This document shows, piece after piece, positions 7,977-16,069 of a stretch of 64,000 bases of DNA. Positions within the stretch are counted from its first letter, which is position 1. Each line of letters opens with the position of its first letter. The position numbers and the translations under genes are program-made. This DNA comes from Streptomyces cyaneofuscatus (GTDB lineage: Bacteria; Actinomycetota; Actinomycetes; Streptomycetales; Streptomycetaceae), in NCBI RefSeq assembly GCF_000718135.1, contig NZ_JOEM01000011.1:151748-215747 (forward strand). The letters run 5' to 3'. The notes beneath the pieces are model-generated. The model ran no database searches, had not been told where the DNA came from, and was given only the letters and a program-made list of their open reading frames with translations.

Positions 7977-10900
7977 ATGCAGATCCGGCTGACCGTCCTC
8001 GCGCCGCGCAGCGGCCAGACCCCGGCGCGCGCCTGCGACGTGCTCGTCACCGCACCCGCCGGGACGGCACTGGCCGCTGTCGCCTCCGGCCTGGCCCAGG
8101 CCGTCTCCGGGCCCGAGGGCTCCCAGGGCGGCGGGGCGGTGGTGCTCTTCGCCGGGCGGGAGCGGCTGGACTCCCAGCGCATCGCCCTGGGTGAGCCGCC
8201 ACTGGTGGACGGGGCGGTCCTCTCGCTCCAGCTCCCCGGCGAGGACGAGGCGACGGACGACACCGTTCCGGCCCAGCTCCACGTGGTCGCCGGGCCGGAC
8301 GCGGGCGGGGTCCATCTGCTGCACGGCGGGCAGATCCGGATCGGCCGCTCCGCCGAGGCCGATGTCCCGCTGGACGACCCGGACGTGTCGCGGCTGCACT
8401 GCGCGGTGACGGTCTCCGAGGACGGCCGGGTCGCGGTGGCCGACCTCGGCTCGACGAACGGCACCTCGCTGGACGGTACGGAGGTCCGCGACCGGCCCGT
8501 CCGCTTCCCGCCCGGCGCCCTGCTGCGGCTCGGCGAATCGACCCTCCGGCTGACGGCGGGCGTGCGTCCGGTGACGCTGCCGACGGCCCCGGACGGCGAG
8601 GGCCACCTGCGGGTGAGCCGCGTCGAGACGGAGCCGCACGCGCCGGACGCCGCGTACGGGAGCCCGTCGCCGTCGTCCTACGCCCACCGCCAGGAGGCGG
8701 CGAGGCGGGAGGGGTCGACGGGGCCGGTGGGCCAGATGGGGCCGGTGGGGTACGGGGGCCAGGCTTCCGGCCCCGGACACGGCTCCCCCGAGGCTGCCGC
8801 GCGGCAGCGCACCCATGGCAGCCGGGAGCCGTTCCCGGCAGGCGGCGCGGGTGGACGTGAGCCGTTCGGTCCGGCAGGCGCCCGGGGGAGCGGCCGGGAG
8901 CCGTTCGGTACGGGCGGCGGTACCGAGCCGTTCGGTGCCGGCGGCGGTACGGAGTCGTTCGGTGCGGGCGAAACGCCCCGGCGCGGGGGCATAGGCGCCT
9001 GGGCCCGGCGGCTCAAGGGCGGTGGCGGCAGCAGGGGCGAGCAGGCGCAGGGCGCCGAGCAGCCGGGCCGGGGCTCATGGCCGGAGACGGGGGCGGCCCC
9101 GTCCGGTCGCGCCCACGCCTCGTCCGGTCACGCCCCGGAGGCCCCGGGCTCCGACCCGTACGCCTCCTCCGCCTCCTCCTTGGCCTCCGCCGGTTCCGCC
9201 GGTTCCTTCGGTGACGCGGGGGGCCACCTCGCCTCCCCCGCCTCGCCGCTCTCCCCCTTCTCCGCCGTGCCGTCCGCGCCCGAGGGCACCTGGCCGGACC
9301 CTGCGGCCGTGCTGCTGACCGCGCTGGGCCCCGGGCCCCGGCTGTGGGAGCGCCACGACGGGCACCCGGAGGCCCTGGTGGTGCGGCTCGGGACGACCGA
9401 CCGGGCCGATGTGCCGTCGGTGCCGGTGACGGTGGGACTGCGGGAGGCCGGTTCGCTGGGCCTCGCCGGGCCGCGCGCCCGGCTGGCGGGGCTCGCCCGC
9501 GCCACGGTGGCGCAGCTCGCCGCCCTGCACTCCCCCTTCGACCTGGAGATCGTGCTCATCTCCACAGACCGCGCCCGCTCCCTGGAGGAGCGGCGGCGCG
9601 AGTGGTCCTGGCTGGGGTGGCTGCCGCATCTGCGCCCGATGCACGGGCAGGACTGCCGACTCCTCCTCGCGTACGACCGTGAGCAGGCGGCCGCCCGGAC
9701 GGCCGAGCTGGTCCGCCGCCTGGACGAGGGCCCGCTCGGTCCCGGCTGGCCCAACCTGGACCGCACCGGGGTGGCCGACGCGGCCCGCGCGCACACGGGC
9801 CCGCACACCGTGGTCATCCTGGACGGCGACCCGGGTACGGCGGCGCTGCGCGAGACCACGGCCCGGCTGGCCGGTGCGGGGGCGGCGGCGGGCATCCACC
9901 TGATCTGCCTGGCCGAGACCTCGGCCGCCTCCCCCACCTCCCCGGTGGCCGCGACGTACGACGCCGCCTGCCGGGCCTCCATCGCCTTCCGCGAGTGCGG
10001 GGCGGTCGCGATGCTCAGCGGCGATGTGGCGACGGCGTTGCGCCTGCTGCGTACGGCGGGCGGTCAGGCGGCGGGCCACGGCACGGTGGCCGCGGTGGAC
10101 GCGGTGTCGGCGGCCTGGGCCGAGCGGTTCGGGCGGGCGCTGGCGCCCCTGCGCGACGAGGGCTCGGCCGCACTGGCGGGCCGCCCGACGACGGCGGCGC
10201 TGCCGCCCTCGGCCCGCCTGCTGGACGAGCTGGGCCTGGCCCGCGCCACCCCGGCGTCGCTGATGGCCCGCTGGGCCTCCACGGCGGAGCACCAGCCGGG
10301 CGCATCGGTGCCCAGGCCCGCCGCCGTCCCCCCGTCCCGGTCGGACCGGGAGACCCCCGGCTCGGGCCGCACGCTGAGCACGGGCCCCCGCGTCGGCCCC
10401 CAGCGTTCGTCGGGCGACAGCCACCGCTCCCAGGAGACCCCGGGCTCTGGGCGTACGCCGTACCCGGGAGCGGACCGCCAGGACTCCGGCCGCACGCCGT
10501 ACCCACGAGCAGGGGGCGGGGATTCCGGCCGTACGCCGTACCCGGGCGCCGAAGCCAGGGACTCGGCCCGTACGCCGTACCCGGCCACGGACAGCCGGGA
10601 CTCCAGCCGCACCCTCTACCCGGACACCGAGAACCGGGAGTACCGGCACACCCCGTACCCGGCCGCCGAGAGCCGGGGCTCGGGCCGCACGCCGTACCCG
10701 GGCGCGGACCGCCAGGACTCGGGCCGTACGCCCTACCCCCCGGCCGAAGCTCACGGCTCCGGCCGTACGCCCTACCCGGGGGCGGACGCCGGCGATTCCG
10801 GCCGCACCCCGCACCCCTCCCGCACCGCCCCCCGGGTCGGCCCGCAGGGGGGTGAGGCCGAGGCGGGGCGGGCGCCGGAGGCCGTGCACGCCGGGCGGCC

Positions 10901-11960
10901 CGTGCTCGTGCTCGGGGCGGGGCCCCGGGGTGCCCTCAGTGTCGATCTCGCCGACGAGGGCCCGCACCTCCTCATCGAAGGGCCCGCCGGCAGCGGGCGT
11001 ACCGAGCTGCTGCGGGCCATCGCCGCCTCCCTCGCCTCCTCCGCCCGGCCCGACCGGCTCGGCATCCTGCTGGTCGACGGCGCCGGCGGAAAGCCCGAGG
11101 AGCACGGCAGTTCAGCACCGGGGCTGCTCCCCTGTACGGAGCTGCCGCACGTATCCACCCATCTCGTCGCCTCCGACCCGGTCCGGATGCGGGAGTTCGC
11201 GCAGGCCCTCGGCGGCGAGCTGAAGCGCCGCGCCGAGCTGCTCGGCCCGCTGGACTTCGCCGCCTGGCACGCCCGGCACGCGGAAGAGGCCCAGCAGGAG
11301 GAGTCCCGGCGGGTCGTGGGCCAGCGTCCGCCGAGCGGCGCCGAGCGCCGGGGCGACCTGGACTCCCCGGCCAGCGGCACCCTGCGGCTGCGCCAGGTCG
11401 CGCCGCGGGCGTCGGACCCGGGCCCCTCGCCCCTGCCGCGCCTGGTCGTGCTCGCCGACGACTTCGACGCACTGGTCGCTCCGGGGCTCGGCAGCCCCGG
11501 CCGCCCCGCCGCCGGTTCCGTGGTGCGGGCGCTGGAGGCCGTGGCGCGGGACGGCGGCCGGCTCGGGGTGCACCTGGTCGCCACCTCGGCGCGCCCGGAC
11601 CGTACGGAGGACACCGAGCTGGCCCGGGGGGCGAGGCTGCGCATCGTGCTGGACGCGCCGGTCCTGCCGCCCTCCCCCGACGAACCCGCCCCGGGCCGGG
11701 GCAGGCTGGGCCACCCGGACGGCCGGGTGACCCCGTTCCAGGGGGGCCGGGTCACCGGCCGCATCCCGCGTACGGCGACGCTGCGGCCCACCGTGGTCCC
11801 GCTGGAGTGGGAGCGGATGGGCGATCCGCCGACCCGCCGCCCGGTCAGGGAGCTCGGCAACGGGCCGACGGACCTGGCCCTGCTCGCCAGCGCCCTGGAG
11901 CGCGCGGCCCGCTCGGTGAACGCCGAACGCCTGCCTCCGCTGATCCCGTTCCCGACCTGA
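7977..11960 (+). CDS. FHA-domain FtsK/SpoIIIE (EssC/EccC-like) ATPase with SGRTPYP repeats
   Basis: A 1,327-residue protein. Residues 1-90 look like a small beta-rich N-terminal domain. An FHA domain spans about 118-185 (GRS at 123-125, SRLH at 138-141, NGT at 161-163), the phosphothreonine-reading signature. A Gly/Pro-rich linker with REPFG/TEPFG motifs follows (about 280-350). A central part (about 445-790) resembles the first, degenerate ATPase region of EssC/EccC proteins (RLWERHDGHPEALVVRLG). Residues 823-952 are ten 13-residue repeats around SGRTPYPGA. The C-terminal ATPase has Walker A GPAGSGRT (about 1002-1009) and Walker B LVVLADDFD. The ATG of MQIRLTVLAP has AAGGGA about 12 nt upstream. 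Nearby genes include no WXG100 protein, so secretion cannot be assumed; signalling with PkaA/PkaB is inferred from position only. Confidence 0.82.
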   Translation: MQIRLTVLAPRSGQTPARACDVLVTAPAGTALAAVASGLAQAVSGPEGSQGGGAVVLFAGRERLDSQRIALGEPPLVDGAVLSLQLPGEDEATDDTVPAQLHVVAGPDAGGVHLLHGGQIRIGRSAEADVPLDDPDVSRLHCAVTVSEDGRVAVADLGSTNGTSLDGTEVRDRPVRFPPGALLRLGESTLRLTAGVRPVTLPTAPDGEGHLRVSRVETEPHAPDAAYGSPSPSSYAHRQEAARREGSTGPVGQMGPVGYGGQASGPGHGSPEAAARQRTHGSREPFPAGGAGGREPFGPAGARGSGREPFGTGGGTEPFGAGGGTESFGAGETPRRGGIGAWARRLKGGGGSRGEQAQGAEQPGRGSWPETGAAPSGRAHASSGHAPEAPGSDPYASSASSLASAGSAGSFGDAGGHLASPASPLSPFSAVPSAPEGTWPDPAAVLLTALGPGPRLWERHDGHPEALVVRLGTTDRADVPSVPVTVGLREAGSLGLAGPRARLAGLARATVAQLAALHSPFDLEIVLISTDRARSLEERRREWSWLGWLPHLRPMHGQDCRLLLAYDREQAAARTAELVRRLDEGPLGPGWPNLDRTGVADAARAHTGPHTVVILDGDPGTAALRETTARLAGAGAAAGIHLICLAETSAASPTSPVAATYDAACRASIAFRECGAVAMLSGDVATALRLLRTAGGQAAGHGTVAAVDAVSAAWAERFGRALAPLRDEGSAALAGRPTTAALPPSARLLDELGLARATPASLMARWASTAEHQPGASVPRPAAVPPSRSDRETPGSGRTLSTGPRVGPQRSSGDSHRSQETPGSGRTPYPGADRQDSGRTPYPRAGGGDSGRTPYPGAEARDSARTPYPATDSRDSSRTLYPDTENREYRHTPYPAAESRGSGRTPYPGADRQDSGRTPYPPAEAHGSGRTPYPGADAGDSGRTPHPSRTAPRVGPQGGEAEAGRAPEAVHAGRPVLVLGAGPRGALSVDLADEGPHLLIEGPAGSGRTELLRAIAASLASSARPDRLGILLVDGAGGKPEEHGSSAPGLLPCTELPHVSTHLVASDPVRMREFAQALGGELKRRAELLGPLDFAAWHARHAEEAQQEESRRVVGQRPPSGAERRGDLDSPASGTLRLRQVAPRASDPGPSPLPRLVVLADDFDALVAPGLGSPGRPAAGSVVRALEAVARDGGRLGVHLVATSARPDRTEDTELARGARLRIVLDAPVLPPSPDEPAPGRGRLGHPDGRVTPFQGGRVTGRIPRTATLRPTVVPLEWERMGDPPTRRPVRELGNGPTDLALLASALERAARSVNAERLPPLIPFPT
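10443..10832 (+). repeat. Ten 39-bp units encoding SGRTPYPGA-type repeats
   Basis: Ten consecutive 13-residue units with consensus DSGRTPYPGADxx. Units 1 and 7 are identical (GSGRTPYPGADRQ), which points to recent duplication; units 5 and 6 are most divergent (DSSRTLYP, EYRHTPYP). The array lies between the central region and the C-terminal ATPase. Confidence 0.85.
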
Positions 11961-12226
11961 GACGACCCCGCCGGAATCCGCCGCTCCACACCCTGGAGGC
12001 ACGCGCCCCACCTGACACTCCTGCCCCTGCCCGCCCGTCCCTCACCTCATTCCGCCGCATCCGCGCCCATCTGCTGATACGACGTCACGAGGCGATCACG
12101 ATCACCGTGTTGGGCCGGACGGCGGTATTGCGGGGCCCGTGCACCGGGCGTAGGACTGTGCGCACGGACGACGCAGCCCGGGCGACGACAGCGTGGTCGG
12201 GCGCGTACGGAAGAGACGGGGCAGGA

Positions 12227-13600
12227 ATGCGTACAACCCTTTCCATACGCAGGGCAGCACTCGTCTTCACGGCGGTCGGCGCTCTGGCGCTGACCGGCTG
12301 CGGGGACGGCGGCGGGGACGGTGGCGGGTCGAAAAAGCCGGGCGGCGGGACGGACAAGGGCACGGACAGCGCCCCCACCGTCACCCTGCCGAAGCTGGAC
12401 GGGGAGAACATCTCCGTCGCCGCGGTCTGGACCGGACCCGAGCAGGCCAACTTCACCAAGGTGCTGGGCGAGTTCGAGAAGCGTACGGGCGCGAAGGTCA
12501 CCTTCGTCCCGGCCCAGGACCCGATCGTCAACTTCCTCGGTACGAAGATCGCGGGCGGCCAGCCCCCGGACGTCGCGATGATCCCGCAGGTCGGCGCCAT
12601 CCAGCAGGCGGTGGCCAAGAAGTGGGCCAAGCCGGTCGGCCCCGAGGCCAGGGCCCAGCTCGGCCAGAACTACACCCAGGTGTGGCAGGACCTCGGCGCG
12701 GTGGACGGCACCCAGTACGGCGTGTACTTCAAGGCCGCCAACAAGTCCCTGATCTGGTACAACGCGGCGGCCTTCGACAACGCGGGCGCGGCCGAGCCGA
12801 AGACCTGGAAGGACTTCATCACCACCGCGGAGACCATCTCCGCCTCCGGTGTCACCCCGGTCTCCGTCGCGGGCGCCGACGGCTGGACGCTCACCGACTG
12901 GTTCGAGAACGTCTACCTCTCCCAGGCGGGCCCGGAGAAGTACGACCAGCTCGCCAAGCATGAGATCCCATGGACCGACCCCTCCGTCAAGGACGCGCTG
13001 ACCACGCTCGCCGAGCTGTTCGGCAAGCCGGAGCTGATCGCGGGCGGCGCCGACGGGGCGCTCCAGACGGAGTTCCCGGCCTCGGTGACCCAGACGTTCA
13101 CCGGCGGCGACCAGCCCAAGGGCGCCATGGTCTTCGAGGGCGACTTCGTCTCCATCAACATCGCGCAGACCGAGGCGAAGATCGGTACGGACGCGAAAGT
13201 CTTCCCGTTCCCGGCGGTCGGCGCGGACTCCCCCGTGGTGACCGGCGGCGACGCGGCCGTGGCGCTGAAGGACAGCAAGGGCGCCCAGGCGCTGCTGACC
13301 TGGCTGGCCTCGGCGGACGCGGCGAAGATCTGGGCCGAGGCGGGCGGGTTCATCTCGCCGAACAAGTCCTTGGACACCGCCGCGTACCCCAACGACGTGC
13401 AGCGCACGATGGCCGAGGCGCTCGTCGCGGCCGGTGACGACGTCCGCTTCGACATGTCGGACCAGGCCCCGCAGTCGTTCGGCGGGACGCCCGGCAAGGG
13501 CGAGTGGAAGATCCTCCAGGACTTCCTGAAGAACCCGAAGGATGTCGCGGGGGCCCAGCAGAAGCTGGAGTCCGAGGCGGCCAAGGCGTACAAGAGCTGA
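12227..13600 (+). CDS. Sugar ABC transporter substrate-binding lipoprotein
   Basis: A 457-residue extracytoplasmic binding protein of the family-1 sugar type. The N-terminus MRTTLSIRRAALVFTAVGAL leads to a lipobox ending LTGC (lipidated Cys about residue 22), then a Gly/Lys-rich tether. The mature part has the family features GENISVAAVWTGPEQANF, KRTGAKVTFVP and a conserved tryptophan-rich middle (YFKAANKSLIWYNAAAFD). AGGA directly precedes the ATG at 12227. The two permease genes follow at 4 bp and with a 4-bp overlap, so this is the first gene of an import operon. AglE-like alpha-glucoside binding proteins are the closest type I can recall, but the substrate is not proven by sequence. No ATPase is encoded here; a shared MsiK-type ATPase is usual in Streptomyces. 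Confidence 0.88.
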   Translation: MRTTLSIRRAALVFTAVGALALTGCGDGGGDGGGSKKPGGGTDKGTDSAPTVTLPKLDGENISVAAVWTGPEQANFTKVLGEFEKRTGAKVTFVPAQDPIVNFLGTKIAGGQPPDVAMIPQVGAIQQAVAKKWAKPVGPEARAQLGQNYTQVWQDLGAVDGTQYGVYFKAANKSLIWYNAAAFDNAGAAEPKTWKDFITTAETISASGVTPVSVAGADGWTLTDWFENVYLSQAGPEKYDQLAKHEIPWTDPSVKDALTTLAELFGKPELIAGGADGALQTEFPASVTQTFTGGDQPKGAMVFEGDFVSINIAQTEAKIGTDAKVFPFPAVGADSPVVTGGDAAVALKDSKGAQALLTWLASADAAKIWAEAGGFISPNKSLDTAAYPNDVQRTMAEALVAAGDDVRFDMSDQAPQSFGGTPGKGEWKILQDFLKNPKDVAGAQQKLESEAAKAYKS

Positions 13601-13604
13601 CGCG

Positions 13605-14990
13605 GTGGCCACCACGAACACGGAGGGCGCCGGTCCGGCGCCCTCCGTCTCCCCCGCCGCAGCCCCGGACCCACGCCCGTCACCGAAGGCCGGAGGCAGG
13701 AGCGTCACCGGCACCCGTAAAGCCATCGCGGCGGCGTTCCTGCTGCCCGCGCTGGTGCTGCTCGGCGCCCTGGTGCTCTATCCGATCGGTTACTCGGTCT
13801 ACCGGTCGTTCTTCGACCAGGCGGGCACGGGCTTCGCCGGGATCGACAACTACAAGGCGCTGTTCACCGACGACACGATCCTCACCGCGGTGAAGAACAA
13901 CGCGATCTGGGTGGTGTTCGCCCCGACCGTCGCCACCGCGCTCGGCCTGATCTTCGCCGTCCTGACCGAACGGATCCGCTGGGGTACGGCGTTCAAGCTG
14001 ATCGTCTTCATGCCGATGGCGATCTCGATGCTGGCGGCGGGCATCATCTTCCGCCTCGTCTACGACCAGGCGCCCGAGCGCGGGGTGGCCAACGCCGTCG
14101 CGGTGAGCGTGCACGACACGTTCAACGAGTCGGCCGGCTTCCCCAAGGCACGCCCGCTGCCCGTGCACCCGCTGGAGAAGGGTGCGGGCGGGTCGTTCGT
14201 CTCCAAGGAGCCGGTACGGGCCGGCGAAGCCGTCCAGGTGCCGCTGGTCGGCGTCGCCCCGGCGAAGATGCCCGGCGACGCCCGCCCGGCGAAGGCGGCT
14301 CCGGCGGCGGACGGTGACCGGATCACCGGCACGGCCTGGCTGGACTTCACCCGGGGCGGCGGCGGGAAGCCGAATGTCGTCGACCCGGAGGAGCTGGGCC
14401 TGAAGGGCCTGAAGGTCGAGGCGGTCAAGGACGGCAAGGTCGTCGCCACCGCGACCGCCGGGGCCGACGGGGTCTTCACCCTGCCCGCATCGGCGGACGG
14501 GGCCCAACTCCGCCTGCCCGCCGACAACTTCCGCGAGCCCTACAACGGCGTCGACTGGCTCGGCCCGTCCCTGGTGACCCCCGGGATCATCGGGAGTTAC
14601 GTGTGGATGTGGGCCGGGTTCGCGATGGTGCTGATCGCGGCCGGTCTGGCCGGTCTGCCGCGTGAGCTCCTGGAGGCGGCCCGGGTGGACGGCGCCAACG
14701 AGTGGCAGGTGTTCCGCCGGATCACCGTGCCGATGCTGGCCCCGGTCCTGGCGGTGGTGCTGGTGACGCTGATGATCAACGTGCTGAAGGTCTTCGACCT
14801 GGTCTTCATCATCGCGCCGGGCTCCAGCCAGGACGACGCGAACGTCCTGGCCCTCCAGCTGTACCGGTCCTCGTTCGGCACGGACGCCGACCTGGGCATC
14901 GGCAGCGCGATCGCGGTGCTCCTGCTGCTGCTGGTGTTGCCGGTGATGCTGTTCAACATCCGGCGCATGCGGAAGGAGGCGCGGCGATGA
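13605..14990 (+). CDS. Sugar ABC transporter permease (MalF/AglF type) with large extracytoplasmic insert
   Basis: A 461-residue inner-membrane permease, longer than the usual 300 or so. Helices are predicted at about 38-60, 90-112 and 125-145; the C-terminal half begins at about 320 (GIIGSYVWMWAGFAMVLIAAG). The EAA loop (EAARVDGANEWQVFRRITVP) is intact for docking the ATPase. Between about residues 148 and 318 lies a soluble insert of roughly 170 residues containing a compact beta-sandwich-like stretch (GLKGLKVEAVKDGKVVATAT, then a GVFTLPA turn). AglF/MalF-type permeases often have large loops here. The GTG start at 13605 follows the binding-protein stop by 4 bp; the frame overlaps the next gene by ATGA. 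Confidence 0.88.
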   Translation: MATTNTEGAGPAPSVSPAAAPDPRPSPKAGGRSVTGTRKAIAAAFLLPALVLLGALVLYPIGYSVYRSFFDQAGTGFAGIDNYKALFTDDTILTAVKNNAIWVVFAPTVATALGLIFAVLTERIRWGTAFKLIVFMPMAISMLAAGIIFRLVYDQAPERGVANAVAVSVHDTFNESAGFPKARPLPVHPLEKGAGGSFVSKEPVRAGEAVQVPLVGVAPAKMPGDARPAKAAPAADGDRITGTAWLDFTRGGGGKPNVVDPEELGLKGLKVEAVKDGKVVATATAGADGVFTLPASADGAQLRLPADNFREPYNGVDWLGPSLVTPGIIGSYVWMWAGFAMVLIAAGLAGLPRELLEAARVDGANEWQVFRRITVPMLAPVLAVVLVTLMINVLKVFDLVFIIAPGSSQDDANVLALQLYRSSFGTDADLGIGSAIAVLLLLLVLPVMLFNIRRMRKEARR

Positions 14991-15883
14991 GTACACCCCC
15001 GAGTACCCCCACGAAACTCACGCCCAAGGCCGAGCAGTCCCTCGGCGCCCGGATCGCGGCGCGCCTCGGCGGTGGGGTGATGCGGGTCTTCCTGATCCTG
15101 GTCGCCCTGTTCTGGATCATGCCGACGATCGGTCTGTTCCTCTCCTCGCTCCGCGGCCCCGAGAACATCGCGGCCACCGGCTGGTGGAAGATCTTCACCG
15201 CCCCCTCCGAGCTGACCTTCGACAACTACCAGCGGCTGCTGGACAATTCGACGATCACCGGATCCCTCCTCTCCACCATCATGATCACCGTGCCGTCCAC
15301 CGTCCTGGTGGTGGTGATCGGCTCGCTCGCCGGGTACGCCTTCGCCTGGATGGACTTCCCCGGCCGCGACTGGTGGTTCCTGCTGGTCGTCGGGTTGCTC
15401 GTGGTGCCCGTCCAGGTCGCCCTGATCCCGGTCTCCGAACTCTTCGGCACCATCGGGATCTTCGAGACGACACTCGGGGTGGTCCTCTTCCACACGGCCT
15501 TCGGGCTGCCGTTCGCGATCTTCCTGCTGCGGAACTTCTTCGCGGAGATCCCGCGCGAACTGCTGGAAGCCGCACGGCTCGACGGGGCGGGCGAGATCCG
15601 TCTCTTCACCCGGGTCGTGATGCCGCTGGGCGGTCCGGCGATCGCCTCGCTCGGGATCTTCCAGTTCCTGTGGGTGTGGAACGACATGCTGGTGGCGCTG
15701 ATCTTCGCGGGCTCCGACTCGCCGCCGATCACCGTGGCGCTCCAGCAGCAGGTACGCCAGTTCGGCAACAACATCGACGTCCTGGCGCCCGGCGCCTTCG
15801 TGTCGATGGTGATCCCGCTGGTGGTGTTCTTCGCCTTCCAGCGGCAGTTCGTCTCGGGTGTCATGGCGGGAGCCGTCAAGTAG
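14987..15883 (+). CDS. Sugar ABC transporter permease (MalG/AglG type)
   Basis: A 298-residue permease with about six helices. The first is MRVFLILVALFWIMPTIGLF; the EAA loop reads EAARLDGAGEIRLFTRVVMP near residue 200. GGAAGGAGG sits about 9 nt upstream of the ATG, and the ATGA overlap with the preceding permease implies translational coupling. It is the last gene of the importer operon; a strong hairpin follows at 15935-15972. Confidence 0.92.
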   Translation: MSTPPSTPTKLTPKAEQSLGARIAARLGGGVMRVFLILVALFWIMPTIGLFLSSLRGPENIAATGWWKIFTAPSELTFDNYQRLLDNSTITGSLLSTIMITVPSTVLVVVIGSLAGYAFAWMDFPGRDWWFLLVVGLLVVPVQVALIPVSELFGTIGIFETTLGVVLFHTAFGLPFAIFLLRNFFAEIPRELLEAARLDGAGEIRLFTRVVMPLGGPAIASLGIFQFLWVWNDMLVALIFAGSDSPPITVALQQQVRQFGNNIDVLAPGAFVSMVIPLVVFFAFQRQFVSGVMAGAVK

Positions 15884-15934
15884 CGCCTGCGGCAAGGCCC
15901 TCACGCACGACGACACGTACAGCCGTTCGTCAAC

Positions 15935-15972
15935 CCGAAGCGGCCCGGTTCCCCGGAACCGGGCCGTTTCGG
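15935..15972 (+). terminator. Terminator of sugar ABC operon
   Basis: An 18-bp stem (15935-15952 with 15955-15972, one G-T pair) located 52 bp after the second permease stop. The innermost pairs must open because the formal loop is only 2 nt. Confidence 0.82.
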
Positions 15973-16069
15973 CGCGCGTTTCGCCCGAATGCCACGCCCG
16001 GCGTAACCCTGTCATTCCATCCGACGTTTGCGGGCCACCTGGTTCCCGCGAACGACCCATGGATGTGTA

